This document shows positions 26,601 through 38,600 of a DNA stretch of 64,000 nt, one piece after another. The translations under genes were made by a program, and so were the position numbers. Origin of the DNA: Undaria pinnatifida (taxonomy: Eukaryota; Sar; Phaeophyceae; Laminariales; Alariaceae); assembly GCA_012845835.1 (NCBI GenBank), contig JABAKD010000009.1, positions 11,089,785 through 11,153,784 of the forward strand, written 5' to 3'. The notes beneath the pieces were generated by a model that was not told the DNA's origin, searched no databases, and worked only from the letters and a program-made list of their open reading frames with translations. Within the stretch, counting starts at the first letter, position 1, and every line of letters begins with the position of its first letter.

Positions 26601-29600
26601 CCACTCCAGCAACAGCTCGCTTGCCTGAGTGGACCCCTCTCCTGCGGGAGTGTGTGAGTGTGTGCGGCCCCGTTTGGGTTCGACGTTGGCTTCGGGCTTT
26701 GGGCTTTGTTTCCGGTGTCTGGTGTCGATTGTGGGGTTGGTTTGGGTTTAGTTTGGGGTTGGTTTGGGTTGGGTTGGGTTGGTTTGGGTTGGTTTGGTTT
26801 GGGTTGGGTTGGTTCGGGTTAGTTTGGTATGGTATGGTATGGTTTGGTATGGTTTGGTTTGGTTTCGGTTGGTTTGGTTTGGTTTGGGTTGGGCGGGGTA
26901 GGGCGGGGTTGGGTTGGGTTGGGTTGGGTTGGGTTGGTTTGGGTTGGGTTGAGTTGGGTTTGGTTGGGTTGGATTGGGTTGGGTTGGGTTGGGTTGGGTT
27001 GGGTTGGGTTGGGTTGGGTTGGGTTGGGTTGGGTTGGGTTGGGTTGGGTTGGGTTGGGTTGGGTTGGGTTGGGTTGGGTTGGGTTGGGTTGGGTTGGGTT
27101 GGGTTGGGTTGGGTTGGGTTGGGTTGGGTTGGGTTGGGTTGGGTTGGGTTGGGTTGGGTTGGGTTGGGTTGGGTTGGGTTGGGTTGGGTTGGGTTGGGTT
27201 GGGTTGGGTTGGGTGGTTGGGTTGCGTTAGGTTTGGTTGTGTTCGGTTCGGTTTGGTTGCCTGATTTAGTTTAGTTTGGTTTGGTTTGGGTTGATAGGTT
27301 CGGTTCGGTTCGGTTCGGTTCGGTTCGGTTCGGTTCGGTTCGGTTCGGTTCGGTTCGGTTCGGTTCGGTTCGATTCGGTTCGGTTCACATCGGTCCAATT
27401 CGGTGGTTTGAGCGATATCCCGCCTTCCTGCTGTGCGGCGGAGACCGAGATACTTTTTGCTCGCCCAAAAAAAGCACAAAACAGTCACAGATCAACCGAT
27501 GGATAATATACGTACTGTAAGTAAATCCAACCCGCCGGAACAGTGCCGCTTCACATCATACAGGATAACACATAGTTCAAAGTATATACGTCGACGAACC
27601 TGTTCGGGGCGTACAAGCCCGGACCCCGAGCATGCCCCGCATGTCGAACGCCAATTCCGCGTCCCTGTAGGTAGAGTTCCGGTCGAAGATGTGGTCCATC
27701 GCGGCTGCATCCGGCAGGAACCACTGAACACCCTCCGTCAAACCGGCGCCGCGCGCCTTCCGAGTCCGAGTTCATAGAAGGGGGGCAAGGGGGGGGGGGA
27801 GAGCAGAGGTGAGGGGGGCGAGGGGGGGAGGAGGTTAAGAGGGGCGTGTCGCGGTGATACCAAACAGAAAGAGAAAACGAACGGGCCAACGAAGGGTGGG
27901 GGGGGGGGGGGGGGGGTAGGGGGGGGCTTGTACGAGTAGTCGTGTTTCATTGCGATCACAGTTCTGACTACGCGTTGAAACAGTAGTGTCACAGCTGGCA
28001 CACGAATTTTTTCCGCTCCCAGTAGCGATACCGTCTGTTAACTCTTTCGCGGGCCACCAGCCCCCTCCTCGCCGAGCCCCCTTTGTACTTAACGCCCCCA
28101 CTCCTCGCGATCGCATTCGGTCCTACTCGCCCGTTTCCCACGCCCGCTGGCTTTCTTCCCTTCGTCTCAGCGCCCAGGAACACCGGCTAACGCAAACGTC
28201 CTTACCCAAGTGCCCACCCCTGCGACGCCTCCGAGTCCGACAGGTGTGCGTCGCGCCATTAGTCGCCTCGTCTCCTCCCATACACCTGCTGTGTACATCC
28301 GCCATGTGGTAGACACCGGTGCCCCGTCCCCTCCTCTCTCTTCCTCGTGTTCTCTTCCTTCCTCCCCTTCCCCCCCTTCTCCTTCTTTTGTATTCCAGTG
28401 TTACCATCATACAGGTTCTTAATAGTACCATTTGTTTCCCATGCATGTGGATAAACGTGGATACACGCCTGCGTACCGCCCCCCTTCCCCCCCTTCCCCC
28501 CTCTTCCCCCCACTTCCCCCTCCCTCCCTCCCCCCCCCCCGCCGCTATCGCTCAAACCTTCAAATACTCGGGCTACGATAGCGGTGCATCACTTTTGTCC
28601 CTATACTACCCCTCAATTTGGGAGCAGCTTAACTCCTTGAGAACTGGAAACCCGTTTTTGGGGACAAAATTAATTGGATGTAGTATGGGGAGGGGTTCGG
28701 GGGCTCTAAAGGGGTCAAGACCTCTCCCAAAAACCGATTCGGAGACAACGAAAAACTGCTGACCGGACGAAAAACCCCAAGGGGGCCTAGCTACACAACG
28801 AGAATCAGGAAAAAAAAAGAAAAAAAGTGGCCCATTTCGGGTCAAGGAGCCCCCAGTCATTCAAGAAGAAAAAAAAATCAGCCAAAAAAGTACAACCTCT
28901 AACGTAGCACGCGTCCAAAGGCAAAACAAAACCCGACAGACGCAGACGACACCCGCCGCAGCAACGAGACGAGCACCTGGCTGAGGACCGTCCTGACAAT
29001 GGCTCCGTCGTACGCCTCCGCGAGCAGCACAATGATCGACGCCTCCTCTTCGAGTAGTGTGGCCATCTCAGAATCGAACATCGCCTGACTGCTTGCCGCC
29101 ACCACCGTTCTGCAGAGGTTCACAAGGTGACGCGGCGAGGGGGATGAGGGAGGAGTGTGTGTGTTTGGGGGGGGTTGGGAGGGTGGGGGGGGTGGGAGGG
29201 TAGGCTGGATAAGGACACGTCCAGAGAAGCACGACGGACCGATCTAAGGAGCAGTACCAGCAGCAGCACTTCCAATCCCACGTATGTATTTTCAAAAATA
29301 AACAATGCTACAAGAAAAAAAAAAGGAATCAAACACTGCTGAGAGCGCCTATGAAAGCATTAGCAGCGTGGGTAGGCACAGTTCGATGCGAGTCGACGAG
29401 GGGAAGAAACAGCTGGAATCCTTCTCGCAATAAAAACGACAGGCGCTTACCGTGTAGTGGGGAGGGGGCATGAGAGCCTACTTCAAGTGACCCCGGTTCT
29501 TCTGAGCTACGTCTAGGGAGGGAGAAGGGGATAGAAAAAGTGCGAAAGGCGAGGAGCAGAGATACACGTCCACTATTCTTGTGTTATTTCATCCGTTTCA

Positions 29601-32600
29601 AACCCAGTGACCTCATAAGGGAGGCATTACTTATCGGTAGATTTCCTATGGGTTACAGGGTTAGCGTCAGGGTTAGTTCCATCCATCGTGAAAAAAAAAT
29701 AAATAATGTAGGACAACCCACAAGGAGGGTATCTTCCCATTTATTCGAGAAAATGGTTGACATACCCTTTAAATTACATATATACAAGGTTCCCCTCCGG
29801 CCCCTCCGGGGAGTGCCTAAGGGAGTGGCGCAAGAACGAAGCCCAAACATCCAACATCTGACTGTCCTGTGGGCAAATTCGTCGAACTCACAGATGACGT
29901 CCTTGAAAATTACTTATAAAATAAGATGTACCTGGTGGCAGTAAAAACTAGGTTCTTGCCAGCAGCTCGAGAAGCGGAGTGTGGGGAGTATATATACATA
30001 CCCCAACCCTAACGGAGTGAAAAACGCAACCAACCAACCAATGTACGGTGAAACTCCCTTCGTCTCGTACACGGTGTACGTCAACCATTTCCTCGGATAA
30101 GTGGTAAGCTTTACTGAAGATAAGAAGAGGGACGACAAAAAAAAGAAGAAGAAAAAGTGTGCTCTATACCGTGCCAAAATGTAACCGTAACGATTGTGGC
30201 GAAGCTGAACCACGAAGTCGTGCGTGCGCACGCACTATGACACCAGGTAATTTTTCTCTCTCCTTTTTTAGCTCACCCCGTCTGGTCTGGCTTGTTTCGT
30301 GAGGCGTACCGTACATTTATTCGAGAAAAATGGACGACATACTCTTTTAAATTAAATATACCTGGTATTCTATAACCCCAACCCTAACCCTGAGCGGAAT
30401 GAAACGCAACCAACCAACCAATCAATGTACGGAGAAAAACCCCTTCGACTCGTACACAGTCAGTGCGCGTCAACCACGCGGTCGAAAAAACGGGTAAGCT
30501 CTACTGGAAAAAAAACACTACACTAGATCGACCTGTCTGTCCTGCCTTCACATTGAACCGTCCTTTCTACCCAACCAACGACATCAGCCCACCCAGTGTT
30601 CGTGCTGACCTACTCATCCTTGAGACATGCAGTGTGGAAACCCTGTGAAACCTGCAGTGTGGAAAAATAANNNNNNNNNNNNNNNNNNNNNNNNNNNNNN
30701 NNNNNNNNNNNNNNNNNNNNNNNNNNNNNNNNNNNNNNNNNNNNNNNNNNNNNNNNNNNNNNNNNNNNNNNNNNNNNNNNNNNNNNNNNNNNNNNNNNNN
30801 NNNNNNNNNNNNNNNNNNNNNNNNNNNNNNNNNNNNNNNNNNNNNNNNNNNNNNNNNNNNNNNNNNNNNNNNNNNNNNNNNNNNNNNNNNNNNNNNNNNN
30901 NNNNNNNNNNNNNNNNNNNNNNNNNNNNNNNNNNNNNNNNNNNNNNNNNNNNNNNNNNNNNNNNNNNNNNNNNNNNNNNNNNNNNNNNNNNNNNNNNNNN
31001 NNNNNNNNNNNNNNNNNNNNNNNNNNNNNNNNNNNNNNNNNNNNNNNNNNNNNNNNNNNNNNNNNNNNNNNNNNNNNNNNNNNNNNNNNNNNNNNNNNNN
31101 NNNNNNNNNNNNNNNNNNNNNNNNNNNNNNNNNNNNNNNNNNNNNNNNNNNNNNNNNNNNNNNNNNNNNNCCCGCTGGCTTTCTTCCCTTCGTCTCAGCG
31201 CCCAGGAACACCGGCTAACGCAAACGTCCTTACCCAAGTGCCCACCCCTGCGACGCCTCCGAGTCCGACAGGTGTGCGTCGCGCCATTAGTCGCCTCGTC
31301 TCCTCCCATACACCTGCTGTGTACATCCGCCATGTGGTAGACACCGGTGCCCCGTCCCCTCCTCTCTCTTCCTCGTGTTCTCTTCCTTCCTCCCCTTCCC
31401 CCCCTTCTCCTTCTTTTGTATTCCAGTGTTACCATCATACAGGTTCTTAATAGTACCATTTGTTTCCCATGCATGTGGATAAACGTGGATACACGCCTGC
31501 GTACCGCCCCCCTTCCCCCCCTTCCCCCCTCTTCCCCCCACTTCCCCCTCCCTCCCTCCCCCCCCCCCGCCGCTATCGCTCAAACCTTCAAATACTCGGG
31601 CTACGATAGCGGTGCATCACTTTTGTCCCTATACTACCCCTCAATTTGGGAGCAGCTTAACTCCTTGAGAACTGGAAACCCGTTTTTGGGGACAAAATTA
31701 ATTGGATGTAGTATGGGGAGGGGTTCGGGGGCTCTAAAGGGGTCAAGACCTCTCCCAAAAACCGATTCGGAGACAACGAAAAAACTGCTGACCGGACGAA
31801 AAACCCCAAGGGGGCCTAGCTACACAACGAGAATCAGGAAAAAAAAAGAAAAAAAGTGGCCCATTTCGGGTCAAGGAGCCCCCAGTCATTCAAGAAGAAA
31901 AAAAAAATCAGCCAAAAAAGTACAACCTCTAACGTAGCACGCGTCCAAAGGCAAAACAAAACCCGACAGACGCAGACGACACCCGCCGCAGCAACGAGAC
32001 GAGCACCTGGCTGAGGACCGTCCTGACAATGGCTCCGTCGTACGCCTCCGCGAGCAGCACAATGATCGACGCCTCCTCTTCGAGTAGTGTGGCCATCTCA
32101 GAATCGAACATCGCCTGACTGCTTGCCGCCACCACCGTCTGCAGAGGTTCACAAGGTGACGCGGCGAGGGGGATGAGGGAGGAGTGTGTGTGTTTGGGGG
32201 GGGTTGGGAGGGTGGGGGGGGTGGGAGGGTAGGCTGGATAAGGACACGTCCAGAGAAGCACGACGGACCGATCTAAGGAGCAGTACCAGCAGCAGCACTT
32301 CCAATCCCACGTATGTATTTTCAAAAATAAACAATGCTACAAGAAAAAAAAAAGGAATCAAACACTGCTGAGAGCGCCTATGAAAGCATTAGCAGCGTGG
32401 GTAGGCACAGTTCGATGCGAGTCGACGAGGGAAGAAACAGCTGGAATCCTTCTCGCAATAAAAACGACAGGCGCTTACCGTGTAGTGGGGAGGGGGCATG
32501 AGAGCCTACTTCAAGTGACCCCGGTTCTTCTGAGCTACGTCTAGGGAGGGAGAAGGGGATAGAAAAAGTGCGAAAGGCGAGGAGCAGAGATACACGTCCA

Positions 32601-35600
32601 CTATTCTTGTGTTATTTCATCCGTTTCAACCCAGTGACCTCATAAGGAGGCATTACTTATCGGTAGATTTCCTATGGGTTACAGGGTTAGCGTCAGGGTT
32701 AGTTCCATCCATCGTGAAAAAAAAATAAATAATGTAGGACAACCCACAAGGAGGGTATCTTCCCATTTATTCGAGAAAATGGTTGACATACCCTTTAAAT
32801 TACATATATACAAGGTTCCCCTCCGGCCCCTCCGGGGAGTGCCTAAGGGAGTGGCGCAAGAACGAAGCCCAAACATCCAACATCTGACTGTCTGTGGGCA
32901 AATTCGTCGAACTCACAGATGACGTCCTTGAAAATTACTTATAAAATAAGATGTACCTGGTGGCAGTAAAAACTAGGTTCTTGCCAGCAGCTCGAGAAGC
33001 GGAGTGTGGGGAGTATATATACATACCCCAACCCTAACGGAGTGAAAACGCAACCAACCAACCAATGTACGGTGAAACTCCCTTCGTCTCGTACACGGTG
33101 TACGTCAACCATTTCCTCGGATAAGTGGTAAGCTTTACTGAAGATAAGAAGAGGGACGACAAAAAAAAGAAGAAGAAAAAGTGTGCTCTATACCGTGCCA
33201 AAATGTAACCGTAACGATTGTGGCGAAGCTGAACCACGAAGTCGTGCGTGCGCACGCACTATGACACCAGGTAATTTTTCTCTCTCCTTTTTTTAGCTCA
33301 CCCCGTCTGGTCTGGCTTGTTTCGTGAGCGTACCGTACCATTTATTCGAGAAAAATGGACGACATACTCTTTTAAATTAAATATACCTGGTATTCTATAA
33401 CCCCAACCCTAACCCTGACGGAATGAAACGCAACCAACCAACCAATCAATGTACGGAGAAAAACCCCTTCGACTCGTACACAGTCAGTGCGCGTCAACCA
33501 CGCGGTCGAAAAAACTGGTAAGCTCTACTGGAAAAAAACACTACACTAGATCGACCTGTCTGTCCTGCCTTCACATTGAACCGTCCTTTCTACCCAACCA
33601 ACGACATCAGCCCACCCAGTGTTCGTGCTGACTACTCATCCTTGAGACATGCAGTGTGGAAACCCTGTAAACCTGCAGTGTGGAAAAATAACAAAATTAT
33701 CAGCACATCACTATTGCAACAGAAAAAATACAGATGCTAGAAAAAAATACACGAAATCTTGCACAAGGCGGGGGGGGGGGAGGTTACGTGTTGTACGTAC
33801 GACCGGTCACGTGATTCCCCCCCCCGTCCGGGTCAATGGTCTTTACACTACGGCTACGCATGAAATGAGTACTCCCCCCACTCCCCCCCCTCTCCCCTCC
33901 CTTACCCCCCCTCCCACTCCCCAAGTCTCGTATGGTGGTAATCTCTACGGTGGCTCTCCCTGCGTCATTGTCATCGTCGTCAAAAACAGCTCCTTCGCTG
34001 TCGCTGTCGAGCGCACAAAATAGCAAAATAAATAAACAGCAACACAAAACTAGAATCATGACCATTGAAAACACATACCAGTATGCTATAAAACGTACGT
34101 CCTACCAGGTATGCAACACTGTATAAAGCACGGACAGGGCCTGTCGCCCCGGTGGTCGCCCCGGTGGTCTTCTTGTGGTTACCCTCGAATGCTACTAGCG
34201 TTGGTCCTTGAGTTCGATTCCCACCGTGGTGAGATTTTGAATTTATTAGCAAAAATGGAAAAAAAAAAAAAATCAAGTACTACTACTACTACTACTGTTG
34301 TTGAGAGCGCCTAGCAGCCTGGGTAGGTACAATTCGACTCGAGTCGACGAGGGAAGAAAATAATGCTGAATTCTTCTCGCGATAAAAATTAAGGCACGTA
34401 CCGTAGTGGGGAGGGGGGGGGGAAGGGCCCGATATGTGACCCCGGATCTCAGTTACTACTGGGAGGGAGTGCGAGAGTAGTGCGAGCATAACAAAAGGGA
34501 TGAAGGAAAGAAAAGATGAAAAATAAAATAAAAAAAAGAAAGAGGGCGGGCGGGCCCATACATGATCGGTTACGAGATCACCCCCGGTCCCCGCCCCCGC
34601 CCCCCCTCCTCCATCCCTCCCACTCCCTGCCGCCTCTCAAGTCTCACGTGCTGGTGATTTCCACGGTCGCTCTCTCTGCTTCGACATCGTCGTCATCAAA
34701 CGCGCCTCCTTCATCGTCGCTGTCGGTTATCGCCAAGGGCACGGAGACAACCTTTGTCGCCGCATTGAAGGCGGCGGCGGCGGTGGAGCCGTAAACGTCG
34801 CTGGTGTGCACCAGCCAGATCCTCTCCGTCGTTTCCGACCTGCCACATAAAACATTGCACGTATGTTTATGTTTGATATGTTCGTGCCGGAACGACCAGC
34901 ATAATTAATTTACTACTACGAGGTACTGTCTGTGAGTTTCAACGTCGATCACTCGCAGAAGTAGTAGTATAATAGTGACATTTCCGAAAAACAGAAGAAA
35001 AACAAGGCAAGACCCACAAAATAGGAGGCCTCTCCATGAATATAGATATAAAACATTTCTGAAAATCAAAAGAAGAAAAATCTCTGCTCTTCACAGCTTT
35101 GCTCTCTTCGCGTTTTCTTCTCATTTGGAAGTCAGCAGCCTTAAAATTGGAATTCTAAGAAAATTACACTCTTCGCCGGCCCGCCCACAATACGCGTATA
35201 TGCTGGTATTATTTTGCAGATTAGCAGTAGCCGTATGTAGCACATAGCTTAACGGGGTAGGTAAATACAAGGTCTCGCCGTACTTGTCAATGTTTCTCCC
35301 CCCCCCCCCCCGCAACCCCCGCCTATTTTCACTCTCTTCCTCTCCCCCCCCCCTTCCCCCCCCCCCCCCCCTCGTACTTGTCACTCTTTCACATTCCCCC
35401 CTAGCCCCCGCCTCTCTTTTTTCCTCCCCCCCCCCCCATCCCCCTAGCTCCCTTCTGCCCTCCTCTCCCTGGTCCCTCCCCACCCCCCCCCCTCACTCCC
35501 CCTCGCACTTGTCACTCCTTCTCTCCCTCCCCCAATCCCCGCCTCTCTCCCTCTTCCTCTCCCCTACACCCGTTACCTCCCTTCTGCCCCCCCCCCCCTC

Positions 35601-38600
35601 TCTCTCCCTCCCCACTCCTGCCCCGTCGGTCCCGACTCCCCCCCTCCCTCCGCCTCCTACTGGTCACTCTTTTTTTCTCTCCCGACCCCAACCCCCGCTT
35701 CTCTGTCCGCCCCCCCCCCACCTCTCTTCTGCCCCCTCCCTTCCCCCTCGGCCACAGACGGCGAAACAGGACGGGGATAGGATAAGCAAGCAGTTTCTTT
35801 TGTAATATGGGGAAAAAGCGTAATGAGCGCCCAGATGTTGGAGGTGTCTCTGTTAGGAGTAGGAACGGTGCTCCGTCTCGAAAGAGATGCGTGGTCAATG
35901 ATCAAATGACTAAGGCAAGCAACAAATGAGTACGCCCCCCCCCCTCCCCCTTCCCCCCCCCCCTCCCTCCCCCCCTCCGCCTCGTACTTGCGACTCTTCC
36001 CTTCTCTCCCCCACCCCACCCCCGCCTCTCGATCTTCCTCCCCAAGTCCCCCTACCTCCCTCGCCCCCGCTCCCTTCCCCTCCTTTCTCGACCCCCCCTC
36101 CCCCCCCCCTCCCGATGTCCCACCTTCCATCCAACGCGTCCCGGGCGGTCTTCATGTCCAAGATAAGCCTCACGAGGGCGCGCATCTGAGGGTAAATGTC
36201 CGGCTGTACATCGAACAAAAACCCGCCATCGTTTGCCGCGCTGGACGTCTCCTGTCTTGCCGCGCTGCTCCCCACGCTAAGGATGGGTAGGTTTAGATAT
36301 CTGCTAGACAGAGAGCCCAACAGGGATGTGCTGACCGTTCCGAGGGCACTGACGGCCTGTGAAAGGCGTTTTTTTTTTTTTAGGGGGGGGGCGCGGGGTT
36401 TGGCGAGGCATACGTATGTGCGACGGGGGGAGGGGGGCGAGATAGGGACAGGAGGGGGGGAGGGGGGGAGGGGAGGGGAGCGGGGGGGAGGGAGGGAGGG
36501 AGGGGGGTGATGATACCCGCCACAAAGAACAGAATTCGCGGTATGGACAAAACACCAAGTATCGCAAATGCAACAAAGTTAATATAGCTCTCGCTACTAC
36601 ACTAGTAATAGGAACCCGGGCGGGTGGATATTTAAAATAAGTCGTATCATGTCGAATAATACGAGTAGCTCATGTTTGGGATCGTGAACTACTGCTGCGG
36701 TCTTAGACTGGGCAAAGGGTACACCTATAAATGGCTAAACTTGCAAAGGGTATACCTATAAATGGCTAAACTTGCAGCTATCAGCGGTAAAGAAAGTACG
36801 ACCTACAGGAGTAGTCATCCATCCACACGCGATGTCAGGATTGTCATCAGCCAGGTCATCTGAGTTGTTAACACGAACACACGAAAATACATATTATAAA
36901 GGAAAAAAAAAAAAACACGCCAGCCGTGAGATCGAAGGTTTCGTCGAAACTCATGTTTACAAGCTGTGTGTGATATGATACTCCGAAAAATACATATTAT
37001 AAAATATGAAAATACACTCCAGCTGTGACATCGAATATTTTGTCGAAACTCATCTTTGCAAGCTGTGTGTGATACTCCGATCGAGCGTATTGCGGGTTGT
37101 GTGTCCTCATTAAGGATATAGGTCGGCGGCTCCCCTTGCAACTACAAAACACATACTGGAGTATTATGCTACGAAACATTGATTGCAAGTACGAGAACCA
37201 ATTATTACGAAAAATGAAGTCAACACCTCCGTCCGCAGTGAAATCGAAATTTCCAAATTCATGTTCTGTAGGGTTTGTGGATTCCGGGTAAGGGTACGGG
37301 AGTCTTACAGAAGTTCCCGAAGTTTCGGGTACGGGTATGGAAGTGTTACAGAACTCACAGAAGTTCCGGGTATCGTGGCACGGGCGTACAGAACTCACAG
37401 AAGTTCCGGGCGGGTACCAAACATGCTGTACCCGTACCCCGGGCATCGTGGCACGGGTCGTACAGAAGTAACAAAATTTCCGGGTACGGGTATGAAAGTC
37501 TTACAAAACTTCCACAAGTTCCGGGTATTGTGGCACGGGCGTACATAACTTACAGAAGTTTCGGGCAGGTATGAAAATTTTGTACCCGTACCCCGGGTAT
37601 TTGCTGGACTGGCGTACAGAACTTACAGAAGTTCCGGGAACGGGTATGAATGTCCTACAGAACTTACAGTTCCGGGTACGGGTAAAACCCAGGTGAATAA
37701 ATACACGGCCTCGAGGGAGGAGTTCGATTTGAAGTGGAGGATTCCATCGAGCTTGCATGGCATGCTCTCACTGGGCCAACGACCCCAAGGCAATCCGTCG
37801 TACCTCTGAGAGCTATCGACAACCACCACCAAGGCGACAAATCGTACTTCGATCGCGCGTGTTGCGGGGTGTGTGTTAAATACCCTCGTGAAGGACACAG
37901 GTAGGTGACTTCCCTGCTGACACCACGGTCAACAGGACTAAAAGTTACATCGCATATGTTGTAGTCTACTCTGCGCAGATGTGTCATCGGAAACTACTTT
38001 ATGCCAGCAGCCTTGAAATCGTTTCGTTGAAAAAAATATAGCCACACTCCGGCCGTGAGATCCATCAAGGATTTCGTCTCGACAAACCTTGTGTTAAGCA
38101 TGACCCTCAAATACAGCAGTAGCAGGTACCCAGAGTATATATATACACCATATGGGGGAGCTTTTGTGGGTCTTCGCGAAGCTGCCGGTACGCAGCTTCC
38201 TGCGGCTATCTGCTACCGGTTTTCACAGATACATTAATTCTTTGTAAGTGGCCGCTGCTTGTCTTATATAATACTAATAACGTTAATAGCATGAATCTAC
38301 GACTGAGTCGTACGCATGTAGCCTTGCAGTCCAAGCAGAGCGTGTTGCTGTCGTAGTCTTCGCTGTTATGGCACTGCTGCTGTGCCTGCTTCTGCTTCTG
38401 TGACGGAATAGCTCAACCCTCTTTAGGCGCCCGTATGCACCTCTAAAACACACCATACTCTCGTTCTTATCATGGCGCGAGGATGCAGCCCACGGCAGCG
38501 CAAGCTGTGCGCGCGTCTTGCCCCGCACTTGCATTGGAGTTGGGCAGTAAACATCGTCATCACCTAAATAAAGCTAGCATCCCGGGCCTGCTCTTCGTGT

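Larger units (their letters stand above)
28143..30670. repeat. Copy 1 of a ~2.52-kb segment flanking the gap
   Basis: Nearly identical to 31171-33691. The copy ends exactly at the first N. It contains exon D (in frame), a TTAA MITE, a fragment of SINE family 2 (about 29335-29520) and intron sequence. Differences are almost all single-base indels, many in homopolymers, and increase toward the gap edge. Confidence 0.95.

Noticed and set aside
26621-27488. Open frames of 217 and 246 codons over the GGGTT array
   Set aside because: Any 5-bp repeat without a stop stays open in several frames; products are pure GWVGL or NPTQP repeats.
30567-31474. Open frames crossing the N run
   Set aside because: Over 160 codons are unknown bases; the ends belong to the duplicated non-coding segment.
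28143-33691. Genuine tandem duplication giving two exon D copies
   Set aside because: Both copies end at a gap of exactly 500 N and differ mainly by one-base indels; an assembly overlap explains this more simply. Kept as a testable alternative.
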